A stretch of 17,091 bases of DNA. Source: an uncultured Lachnospiraceae bacterium (lineage in GTDB: Bacteria > Bacillota_A > Clostridia > Lachnospirales > Lachnospiraceae). The notes under the pieces were generated by a model. That model worked only from the letters and a program-made list of their open reading frames with translations, made no database searches and was not told the DNA's origin. The translations under genes were made by a program, and so were the position numbers. The stretch is taken from assembly GCA_910585355.1 (NCBI GenBank), contig CAJUDN010000001.1, positions 1-17,091 of the forward strand, given 5' to 3'. Positions 7,293 through 15,823 of this stretch are shown piece by piece (positions within the stretch are counted from its first letter, which is position 1; every line of letters starts with the position of its first letter).

Positions 7293-7856
7293 ATGCAGAA
7301 AAAAAGATTGGCTTTTGGACTGCTGTTATTAGCATCTGTCTTGTGTTTGACAGGATGCGAAAATGTAGAAACAGATCAAATGACAATGGGCGGTCAAAAC
7401 GAAGAAACTTTAATTTCTGAGAAAAAGAATGAGGACAGGCAGCCAGATAACCTGCAGGAAGAAGAAAAACAGGAGGAAGAAAAAGTGGATCAGAACCAGT
7501 TCTATGTTACGGTGGGGGCAACGGTCTTTACAGCAGTCTTTTCCGATAATTCCAGTGCCGAAGCCTTTAAGGACCTGCTAGATGAAGAACCGCTTACCGT
7601 TGATATGCAGGACTACGGCAGTTTTGAAAAAGTTGGCGAAATTGGGAGTACGCTGCCCAGGAACGATGAGCAGATTAAGACAGAACCGGGAGATGTGATT
7701 CTTTACCTCGGTACGAGAATTACGATTTATTATGACACGAATTCCTGGAATTTTACCCGTCTGGGAAAAATCCAGGATGCTACGAAAGAGGATTTGCTGG
7801 AAACTTTGGGCGATGGAAATGTTACAGTTACATTTTCGCTTGAGAAACCAGAATAA
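7293..7856 (+). CDS. Secreted lipoprotein with a cyclophilin-like domain
   Basis: A 187-residue predicted lipoprotein. The N-terminus has the KKR basic start, a hydrophobic core and the lipobox LTGC with the lipidated Cys at residue 22, so the mature protein would be anchored outside the membrane. A Gln/Glu-rich linker runs to about residue 66. The C-terminal part from about 70 (FYVTVGATVFTAVFSDNSSA, then LPRNDEQIKTEPGDVILYLG and the ITIYYDTNSWNFTRLGKI segment) resembles the cyclophilin-like beta-barrel domain family often found beside flavodoxins. Isomerase activity should not be assumed. AGGAGG at 7280-7285 fixes the ATG at 7293. The flavoprotein gene begins 17 bases after the stop, so the two form an operon opposite the LysR gene. 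Confidence 0.82.
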   Translation: MQKKRLAFGLLLLASVLCLTGCENVETDQMTMGGQNEETLISEKKNEDRQPDNLQEEEKQEEEKVDQNQFYVTVGATVFTAVFSDNSSAEAFKDLLDEEPLTVDMQDYGSFEKVGEIGSTLPRNDEQIKTEPGDVILYLGTRITIYYDTNSWNFTRLGKIQDATKEDLLETLGDGNVTVTFSLEKPE

Positions 7857-7873
7857 AAGAGGAGGATGAAGCG

Positions 7874-8395
7874 ATGAATATTTTAGTTTTGAATGGAAGT
7901 CCGAGACCGAATGGGAATACTGCGGCGATGGTGGAGGCTTTTGCGAAGGGTGCAAAAGAAGGCGGCCACATGGTAACGGTCGTGAATGTGTGCTGTAAAA
8001 AGATTGCAGGCTGTCTTGCCTGTGAATATTGCCACACGAAAGGAAACGGCGAGTGCGTTCAAAAGGATGATATGCAGGAAGTTTATCCGGTTCTGCAGGA
8101 GGCGGATATGATCGTGCTTGCCACTCCAATTTATTATCATAGTTTTACCGGGCAGCTTCAGTGTGCTATCAATCGCATTTATGCGTTGGATAAGCCTAAG
8201 AATCTGAAAAAGGCAGCATTAATTATGAGTTCCGGCAGCAACCATGTTTACTGTGGCGCGATTTATGAATATCAGAATTCTTTCCTGAATTATCTGAAGC
8301 TGGAGGATATGGGCATCTTTTCAGCATATGGCAGAGAAAATAAATCGGAGGAAAAGCTGAACGAGCTGCGGGAGTTCGGGCGGAGCCTTCAATAA
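7874..8395 (+). CDS. NADPH-dependent FMN reductase / iron-sulfur flavoprotein
   Basis: A 173-residue flavodoxin-fold oxidoreductase. The FMN phosphate-binding loop NGSPRPNGNT is at 7-16, and ATPIYYHSFTGQ near residue 83 is the second flavin loop typical of this family. Four cysteines C47, C50, C53 and C61 form a CX2CX2CX7C pattern, matching the compact cluster motif of archaeal and clostridial iron-sulfur flavoproteins, so a [4Fe-4S] cluster is likely. The role is probably two-electron transfer or quinone/nitro reduction in the cytoplasm. The ribosome site GAGGAGG precedes the ATG. The gene follows the lipoprotein by 17 bases. No terminator follows it, and AAGGAG overlapping its stop leads into an in-frame extension of the next gene, so read-through into the GTPase-nuclease gene is likely. 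Confidence 0.88.
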   Translation: MNILVLNGSPRPNGNTAAMVEAFAKGAKEGGHMVTVVNVCCKKIAGCLACEYCHTKGNGECVQKDDMQEVYPVLQEADMIVLATPIYYHSFTGQLQCAINRIYALDKPKNLKKAALIMSSGSNHVYCGAIYEYQNSFLNYLKLEDMGIFSAYGRENKSEEKLNELREFGRSLQ

Positions 8396-8410
8396 GGAGA
8401 CGGCATGGAA
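8394..8410 (+). promoter_or_regulatory. Alternative upstream translation start for the GTPase-nuclease gene
   Basis: AAGGAG (8394-8399) lies 5 nt before an ATG at 8405 that is in frame with the main start at 8480 with no intervening stop. Initiation here would add 25 residues (MENRSTKTSSCDILS...) and would drive ribosomes through the hairpin at 8427-8473. It may serve as an alternative start or as a leader cistron that opens the hairpin on read-through mRNA. Confidence 0.5.
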
Positions 8411-8416
8411 AACCGG

Positions 8417-8445
8417 TCGACGAAGACCTCCTCTTGTGATATACT
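8417..8445 (+). promoter_or_regulatory. Likely promoter of the GTPase-nuclease gene
   Basis: TCGACG (8417-8422), 17 bases, then TATACT (8440-8445) with TG at 8437-8438, an extended -10. Transcription would start near 8452, producing a leader of about 28 bases that lacks the 5' arm of the hairpin and so leaves the AGGAGG free. The -35 is weak (four of six). Confidence 0.5.
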
Positions 8446-8473
8446 AAGTAAAGTATATTTTCACAAGAGGAGG
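8427..8473 (+). promoter_or_regulatory. Hairpin sequestering the Shine-Dalgarno of the GTPase-nuclease gene
   Basis: Bases 8427-8439 (CCTCCTCTTGTGA) are the exact reverse complement of 8461-8473 (TCACAAGAGGAGG). Inside, TATACT 8440-8445 pairs with AGTATA 8452-8457 around the loop AAGTAA, with a three-T bulge at 8458-8460. The AGGAGG at 8468-8473, 6 nt before the ATG at 8480, is fully buried in the 3' arm. There is no T tract after the stem, so this is a translational rather than a termination structure. In DNA form it could also be an operator. Confidence 0.8.
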
Positions 8474-8479
8474 ATTTTT

Positions 8480-11278
8480 ATGGGCGAACAGACAGAGGAA
8501 AATAAGTCCCAAAAGCCAACAAAACATATTTGTGCGGGTCTGCTGGCCCATGTGGATGCGGGAAAGACAACGCTTTCGGAGGCCTTTTTATATCTGACGG
8601 GGAGTATCCGAAAACTGGGCCGGGTGGATAACCGGGATGCTTTTCTGGATACGTATGCCCTGGAGAGAGCCAGGGGAATTACCATTTTTTCCAAGCAGGC
8701 GGAATGTATGTTGGGCCGCAGGCCTGTGACGCTTCTTGATACGCCCGGCCATGTGGATTTTTCTTCCGAAATGGAGCGGACGCTGCAGGTGCTGGACTAT
8801 GCAGTATTAGTCATCAATGGAGCAGACGGCGTGCAGGGCCATACGGAAACTTTGTGGCGGCTTTTAAAACGTTACCGGATTCCGGTGTTTTTATTTGTAA
8901 ATAAGATGGATCAGGCCGGGACGGACAGGAAACAGATTCTTTATGATTTGAAAAAGCGGCTGGATGGGGCGATTGTGGATTTTGAGGGCTTTGAAGCTCT
9001 TGTGTCGGAAAAAACAAAACGTCTGGAATGGAACGGAAGCGGGAATGCCGGGAATGCAGCGGAGCGGCTGGAGGAGCTTGCCATGTGCAGCGAAGTGCTT
9101 TTGGAATCCTATCTGGAAACGGGGACCATGGAGGAAACGGAAATCCAAAGCGCCATTGAAAAAAGAAAGGTATTCCCCTGTTACTTTGGATCGGCCTTAA
9201 AGCTTACCGGTGTGGAGGAGTTTTTAAAAGGAGTCGAAACCTTTGCCAGAGCCAGGGAGTATCCGAAGGAATTCGGGGCCAAGGTATTTAAAATTTCAAG
9301 GGACGATCAGGGAAACCGTCTGACCCATCTGAAAATCACCGGAGGAAGCCTTAAGGTGAAGGAATTTCTGGACGGGAAAGAGGAGAAGGTAAACCAAATC
9401 CGGGTATATTCCGGACAGAAATTTGAGACGGTCGGCGAAGTGACGGCCGGCAGGATCTGCGCGGTCACGGGGCCCTTAAAAACCAGGCCGGGCCAGGGTT
9501 TTGGCGTAGAGGCCCAGTCGGGGAGTCCCATGCTGGAGCCGGTTCTCACCTATAAAATTCATCTGCCCCAGGGATGTGATGTTCATGGGATGCTTAAAAA
9601 TTTAAGGATACTGGAGGAAGAGGACCCGCAGCTTCACATTGCCTGGAATGAGACTCTGGGGGAGATTTTGGCCCAGGTCATGGGGGATGTACAGATTGAA
9701 ATTTTAAAGAGCCAGATTAAAGAACGGTTTGATACAGAAGTGGAGTTTGGCAGCGGCAATATTGTCTATAAAGAAACCATCCTGCGCCCGGTGGAAGGCG
9801 TGGGCCATTTTGAGCCGCTGCGCCATTACGCGGAGGTCCACCTTCTTATGGAGCCGGGGGAGGCGGGGAGCGGTCTTATCCTGGAGGTCGATTGCAGCGA
9901 GGATGTGCTGGATAAGAACTGGCAGCGGTTGATTCTCACTCATTTGGAGGAAAAAAAGCACCGGGGAATTCTTACAGGGTCAGAGATTACAGATATGAAG
10001 ATTACTCTGATTACGGGAAGAGCCCATTTAAAGCATACGGAGGGCGGCGACTTTCGCCAGGCCACGTACCGGGCTGTCCGCCAGGGGTTAAGGGAGGCCG
10101 GATGCCGCCTTTTGGAGCCTTATTATTCCTTTGTACTGGAAGTGCCCAAAGAGTCTGTGGGCCGCGCCATGGCAGATCTGGAACGGATGCAGGGAACCTT
10201 TGGGGTCCCGGAGCAGGAAATGGATATGGCGGTTCTGAAAGGAAGCGCGCCTGTGGTGACCATGCGGGATTACCAGAGAGATGTGGCCGCCTATACAGGA
10301 GGGCGCGGAAGGCTTTCGCTGAGCTTTAAGGGTTATGAGCCATGCCACAACGAGGAAGAGGTCATAAATCAGGCGGGCTATGATTTCGATTTGGATCTTC
10401 AGGATCCGGCGGGGTCTGTGTTCTGTTCCCATGGAGCCGGTTTTACGGTGCCATGGAATCAGGTGAAGCAGTATATGCATGTGGAAAGCCCGCTTGCAAA
10501 GCTTCGGCCGGAGATGGCGCAGGAGGAAAAAAACTCTCCGGCTGCAAAATCTTCAGAATCCGGAAGCCGGAGAGGGAACCCGGGAGCGGCTTTGTCCTCT
10601 TATGCAGAGGATAAGGAGCTGGAGGCAATTTTTATCCGTACCTTCGGCGAACCTAAGCGGCCATCCCCGCCCGGGGGAGATTCCAGACGGGTCATACAGG
10701 CGCAGGAAACGGAAAGCCGCGGACAGAGGAAAACAGCCGAATCAGAGCCGGAAGAGGAGTATCTTCTGGTGGATGGATATAATATTATTTTTGCCTGGGA
10801 GGAGTTAAGCGAGCTGGCGAAGACCAATATTGACGGAGCCAGACATCGTCTGATGGACATCTTATGTAATTATCAGGGCTTTACAAAATGTACGCTGATC
10901 GTAGTATTCGACGCCTATAAGGTGACCGGAAACACGGGAGAGGCTCAGAAGTACCACAATATTTATGTGGTTTATACAAAGGAGGCGGAAACCGCGGACC
11001 AGTACATTGAAAAGCTGGCCCATAAGATCGGCCAGAAATACCGGGTGACGGTGGCTACATCCGATGGCCTGGAGCAGCTTATTATCCGGGGGCAGGGATG
11101 TCTTTTGATGTCGGCGAAGGACCTCAAAGAGGAGGTGGAATATGTGAACCGCCTCATTGACGAGGAAAAGAAAAAGCTTAGGGAAGGCCCGGGGAGATCC
11201 GGAAAGAATTATCTTTTGTCCCACGCAGACCATGAGACAAAGGAATATCTGGAAGAGGTACGGCTGGGAAAACAATAG
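8480..11278 (+). CDS. Tet(M)-like translational GTPase fused to a Rae1/YacP-type NYN ribonuclease
   Basis: A 932-residue fusion protein. Residues 1-667 form an EF-G/ribosomal-protection-type GTPase: P-loop AHVDAGKT (23-30), RGITI (65-69), DTPGH (87-91), NKMD (141-144) and GSALK, then domains II-V ending with LLEPYYSF and RDYQRDVAAYTGGRGRLSL segments that align with Tet(M). At the domain IV tip the Tet(M) loop YSPVSTP is replaced by LKHTEGGDFR, so tetracycline release is not implied. A polar linker (668-757) contains ELEAIFIRTFGE (713-724). Residues 761-905 match Bacillus Rae1/YacP, an A-site mRNA endonuclease: VDGYN (Asp765), VVFDAYK (Asp811), TKEAETAD (Glu837, Asp840), TSDG (Asp862). All the acidic residues are present. 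AGGAGG sets ATG 8480; an upstream in-frame start exists at 8405. glpK follows 21 nt later. A ribosome-guided mRNA nuclease is the inferred role; the fusion is known to databases only as a generic GTPase, as far as I know. Confidence 0.9.
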   Translation: MGEQTEENKSQKPTKHICAGLLAHVDAGKTTLSEAFLYLTGSIRKLGRVDNRDAFLDTYALERARGITIFSKQAECMLGRRPVTLLDTPGHVDFSSEMERTLQVLDYAVLVINGADGVQGHTETLWRLLKRYRIPVFLFVNKMDQAGTDRKQILYDLKKRLDGAIVDFEGFEALVSEKTKRLEWNGSGNAGNAAERLEELAMCSEVLLESYLETGTMEETEIQSAIEKRKVFPCYFGSALKLTGVEEFLKGVETFARAREYPKEFGAKVFKISRDDQGNRLTHLKITGGSLKVKEFLDGKEEKVNQIRVYSGQKFETVGEVTAGRICAVTGPLKTRPGQGFGVEAQSGSPMLEPVLTYKIHLPQGCDVHGMLKNLRILEEEDPQLHIAWNETLGEILAQVMGDVQIEILKSQIKERFDTEVEFGSGNIVYKETILRPVEGVGHFEPLRHYAEVHLLMEPGEAGSGLILEVDCSEDVLDKNWQRLILTHLEEKKHRGILTGSEITDMKITLITGRAHLKHTEGGDFRQATYRAVRQGLREAGCRLLEPYYSFVLEVPKESVGRAMADLERMQGTFGVPEQEMDMAVLKGSAPVVTMRDYQRDVAAYTGGRGRLSLSFKGYEPCHNEEEVINQAGYDFDLDLQDPAGSVFCSHGAGFTVPWNQVKQYMHVESPLAKLRPEMAQEEKNSPAAKSSESGSRRGNPGAALSSYAEDKELEAIFIRTFGEPKRPSPPGGDSRRVIQAQETESRGQRKTAESEPEEEYLLVDGYNIIFAWEELSELAKTNIDGARHRLMDILCNYQGFTKCTLIVVFDAYKVTGNTGEAQKYHNIYVVYTKEAETADQYIEKLAHKIGQKYRVTVATSDGLEQLIIRGQGCLLMSAKDLKEEVEYVNRLIDEEKKKLREGPGRSGKNYLLSHADHETKEYLEEVRLGKQ

Positions 11279-11299
11279 ACGGGAAAAGGAGGTTGTTTT

Positions 11300-12793
<1,494 letters not shown>

Positions 12794-12873
12794 GGAGCTC
12801 CGGATCTTCTCAAACTGTCTGTGCCGGATGAGGCTGGGGTCTGAGGGATCTGTGGAGAGCGGATCGGACAAAG

Positions 12874-12928
12874 AGAAAAATCAGGTTACTTGCGGGGAAA
12901 ATCCTGCAAGTAACCTGATTTTTCTTTT
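12874..12928 (+). terminator. Strong terminator after glpK
   Basis: A perfect 20-base inverted repeat: 12874-12893 pairs with 12906-12925 (core CAGGTTACTTGC / GCAAGTAACCTG) around a 12-base loop GGGGAAAATCCT, running straight into TTTTTCTTTT. The A run on the 5' side would also make it functional in the opposite direction. It isolates the kinase operon from the peptide-transport operon. Confidence 0.9.
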
Positions 12929-12941
12929 GGAGGATTCCAAT

Positions 12942-13016
12942 ATGCGCTGGAATTTATTTGATTTTGGAATCATAGAGGCGGCTTCTGCACAATACAATGA
13001 AGGAAGGACACCATAA
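12942..13016 (+). CDS. Possible 24-residue leader peptide ahead of the binding-protein gene
   Basis: A short frame MRWNLFDFGIIEAASAQYNE... ending GRTP has GGAGG (12929-12933) 8 nt before its ATG and stops 20 bases before the binding-protein start. It follows the terminator so closely that it would need transcription starting upstream of, or reading through, that hairpin. An 8-bp inverted repeat, GATTCCAA 12933-12940 with TTGGAATC 12964-12971, overlaps its beginning. I recognise no family. It may be a chance frame. Confidence 0.2.
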   Translation: MRWNLFDFGIIEAASAQYNEGRTP

Positions 13017-13036
13017 ACGTTAAAGGGAGGAGATTT

Positions 13037-14734
13037 ATGAAAAGGAAAATCAGAAAGGTAACAGCGTTAGCGCTGGCGGCCATGATGGTTTTGTCCGCGT
13101 GCTCATCCGGCCAGGAAACGGCTGACGCGACGATCACAGACGGCACGACAGCCGCCGCAGCGCCCCGGGTGGCGGAGGAAGCGGCAAAGGCGGACACTCA
13201 GGAGGCCGCAGAAGGTACAGACAGCAAAGAAAAGGTTTTAAAGATTGGTACCTATATGCCTGTAACCACTCTGGTTCCGTGGAAAACTACGTCTGACGGC
13301 GACGGCTACATTATCCGTCAGATTTACCACACCCTGCTTGAGATGAATAAGCAGTCGGAATTTACCCCTAGCCTTGCGGCCTCCTGGGAATGCAGCGAGG
13401 ACGGAAAGGTATGGACGTTCCACTTAAGAGACGATGTTTACTGGCAGACTGGAAACGATCTGTTTGGAGACGAAAAGGTACAGGTTACCGCCGAGGACGT
13501 AAAGTTTTCTTATGAGTACTATCTGGACCCGGCCCATGAATCTGTTCGTTATACAGATTTAATGAACACCATTGATAAGATTGAAGTAGTGGATGATTTT
13601 ACCATTAAATTCTACACGAAGGATATAGACGTTCTGTTTGAGTACAGAATGTACCAGAACTACATAATTCCGAAAAAAGGCATCGAAGAGAACTGGGATT
13701 TTGCGGCTTTTCCTGTTGGCTCCGGCGCTTATAAGTTCGTGGAACATGTGGTGGATACAAGGGTCGTGCTGGAAAAGAACGAGGACTTCTGGCAGGAGCC
13801 GGCTCTGGATAAGGTGGAATACCGCATTATCACAGATAAATCCGTTTCTTCCATTGCTCTTCAGAACAAGGAAATTGATATTGCACTGGCCATTCTTCCC
13901 ACAGAGCTCAAGGCCATACTCTCCAAGGACTATCTGACGGTAGACAATACCGGAAGCTCTTTAAGATGGGTTGGCTTCAACTGTAAGGATGAGCTGTTTA
14001 AGGATCCGGAGCTGAGAAAGGCGCTGATGATGGCCGTTGATGTGGACGGTGCGGTAAAGGCAGTTTATGCCAATGACGCGGGAGTTGATCTGGCGGTGCG
14101 CGGATATTCCGTTGTGACTCCTGAAAGACCTGGCTATGACGGAGAACTCTGTAAGGCAGCGACACCGGCATACGATCCGAAGACAGCCCAGGAGAAGCTT
14201 GAGAGCCTTGGCTGGCAGAAAGGCTCCGACGGTATCTATGAGAAAGACGGGCAGAAGCTTAAATTTACCCTTCAGGTAGGAAATAACGATGCAAACCGTG
14301 AGAAAATGGCAGTGATTGTTTCTTCTCAGCTAAAGGCGATCGGCATCGACTGTACCGCGCAGACAGTAGAGTGGGGCACCCATACTACTGATATCAAGGA
14401 TGGAAACGTTCAGATGTACATTCTTGGCGGCTACAGCAACCTGGACGGTCCCCTAAGGCTGATGCATACCAACGAAACCTTATATTCTCCCAACTGAGGA
14501 TACTCGGATCCCGCTCTGGACGAGGTTCTTGACGAAGCATGGAGAACCACAGATTATACGGCGCGCTGCGGGCTGATCGCCAAGGCGAGCGAAATGTTCG
14601 CTTCCGGCGCTCCCCATCTGGCCGACTGGTATGAATACGCCCAGACAGGATATAATGTCCGGGTGAAGGACTTTGATTACGCGACGGTTTATCAGGCGCT
14701 TTGCAGTACAGAACGAAATGTTACAGTTGAATAA
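13037..14734 (+). CDS. Family 5 ABC substrate-binding lipoprotein (Dpp/Opp-type), interrupted by an in-frame UGA
   Basis: An extracellular solute-binding lipoprotein of the SBP_bac_5 family, which captures peptides, nickel complexes or similar solutes for the adjacent ABC importer. The signal peptide ends in lipobox LSAC (Cys22), followed by a low-complexity Ala/Glu linker to about residue 67. The binding domain then runs through TPSLAASWECSEDGKVWTFHLRDDVYW, VTAEDVKFSYEYY and GSGAYKFVEH motifs. The frame meets TGA at 14495-14497 (codon 487), then continues with typical family sequence (GYSDPALDEVLDEAWRTTDY...) to TAA at 14734. Total length would be 565 codons, normal for the family, whereas the 486-residue product lacks the C-terminal part of the fold. 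The codon may be a TGG or GGA to TGA mutation, a sequencing error, or recoding; the nearby hairpin is a weak selenocysteine signal at best. AAGGGAGGAG precedes ATG 13037. Confidence 0.85.
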
Positions 14735-14790
14735 ATGAGGGAGGGTAACTGCGAGGGTACGGAACAGTTACAGAGAAGGTTTGTATGTGA

Positions 14791-14829
14791 AGGCGGGTCA
14801 CGCAGATTTCCTTTTAGTGACCCGCTTTT
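14791..14829 (+). terminator. Intra-operon terminator/attenuator between binding protein and permease genes
   Basis: GCGGGTCAC (14793-14801) pairs exactly with GTGACCCGC (14817-14825) across a 15-base loop and is followed by TTTTC. Its place between the binding-protein gene and the first permease gene fits the common pattern in which partial termination gives more binding protein than membrane components. Confidence 0.75.
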
Positions 14830-14847
14830 CTGTAAAGGAGAGGTTTT

Positions 14848-15813
14848 ATGTGGACATATATTGTACGAAGAGCCTTGCAGGCGATCCCGACTCTTCTGGT
14901 TATTTCCTTTTTGATCTTTTCTCTGCTGTACATAACTCCGGGCGATCCGGTTGACCTGATTCTGGGAACCGAAGACAGCCAGGTGTCGCAGGAGCAGAGA
15001 CAGATCATTATGGAAGAGTGGGGGCTGGATAAGCCGTTTTTTGTCCGTTACGTGGATTTTATTCTGGATGCCTGCCGCGGAGATCTCGGCACATCTTATG
15101 CGACAGGCCAGCCGGTATTTGAAAGTGTCATGAGCCGTATGCCTGCTACTTTTAAGCTGGCGGCATTTTCCATGATACTGTCCCTTTTAATTTCCGTGCC
15201 ATTAGGAACCCTGGCGGCCTTAAAACACAACAGCATCTGGGATTCCATGGCCACGGCCCTGGCCACCATCGGCGTATCTCTTCCCAAGTTCTGGTTCGGC
15301 CTGGTGCTGATGATTTATCTGTCCCTGAAATGGGGCCTGCTTCCCAGTACTGGATCGGCGAACTTCATAGCGGACGGCCCGGCGGAGTTTTTAAAGTATA
15401 TCATTATGCCGGGCGCTTCTCTGGCCCTTGGAATGGCGGCCACCCAGACCAGAATGATTCGTTCCAGCATGCTGGATGTCCTGGGACAGGATTATGTGCG
15501 GTATGCGCGAAGCAAAGGGCTCAGGGAAAAAGTGGTCATCTGGATGCATGCCTTTAAGAATGCCATGATTCCGGTTATTACTGTGGTTGGCTCGGAAATC
15601 GGCGGTCTTCTCGGCGGAGCCGTTGTAACAGAGTCCATTTTCTCCTGGCCAGGCGTAGGCCGGCTGGCAGTGAATTCCATATCGAAGCGAGATTATCCGA
15701 TGATTCAGGGCATCACATTGCTTTTATGTACCAGTTATCTTCTGATCAACCTGTTTGTGGATATTGTATATGCCTGGGTGGATCCGAGAATTCGCCTTGA
15801 CAAAAAATCATAG
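14848..15813 (+). CDS. ABC importer permease, DppB/OppB type
   Basis: A 321-residue inner-membrane permease of the BPD_transp_1 family, one half of the channel of a peptide/nickel-type ABC importer. It opens with the family hallmark MWTYIVRRALQAIPTLLVIS and ITPGDPVDL, shows about six membrane segments, and carries the EAA-type loop YARSKGLREKVVIWMHAFKNA (about 217-240) that docks on the ATPase, followed by SWPGVGRLAV and DPRIR near the C-terminus. Length is standard. AAAGGAGAGG supports ATG 14848. It lies 113 bases after the binding-protein gene, beyond the attenuator, and 10 bases before the second permease. The operon order (binding protein, B, C, D) matches classical Dpp/Opp systems. The transported substrate cannot be fixed from the permease. 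Confidence 0.93.
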   Translation: MWTYIVRRALQAIPTLLVISFLIFSLLYITPGDPVDLILGTEDSQVSQEQRQIIMEEWGLDKPFFVRYVDFILDACRGDLGTSYATGQPVFESVMSRMPATFKLAAFSMILSLLISVPLGTLAALKHNSIWDSMATALATIGVSLPKFWFGLVLMIYLSLKWGLLPSTGSANFIADGPAEFLKYIIMPGASLALGMAATQTRMIRSSMLDVLGQDYVRYARSKGLREKVVIWMHAFKNAMIPVITVVGSEIGGLLGGAVVTESIFSWPGVGRLAVNSISKRDYPMIQGITLLLCTSYLLINLFVDIVYAWVDPRIRLDKKS

Positions 15814-15823
15814 GAGGGATTTT

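Noticed and set aside
7129..7332. 67-residue Lys/Leu-rich frame across the divergent intergenic region
   Set aside because: It lacks a ribosome site, runs through the promoter of the lipoprotein operon and overlaps the lipoprotein gene in another frame; AT-rich composition explains it.
8427..8473. Hairpin before the GTPase gene as a rho-independent terminator of the flavoprotein operon
   Set aside because: The stem is followed by ATTTTT and then the start codon, the 3' arm is the ribosome site, and there is no proper uridine tract.
8405..11278. Taking ATG 8405 as the sole start of the GTPase-nuclease
   Set aside because: The 8480 start has the stronger AGGAGG and begins the conserved GTPase region, and a likely promoter lies between the two. 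The upstream start is kept as an alternative only.
8480..11278. Annotation as a tetracycline resistance gene
   Set aside because: The overall fold is Tet(M)-like, but the tetracycline-contacting loop is not conserved and a nuclease domain is added.
14495..14497. UGA read generally as tryptophan in this organism
   Set aside because: Trp is encoded by TGG throughout and other genes contain no in-frame TGA, so a global code change is not supported.
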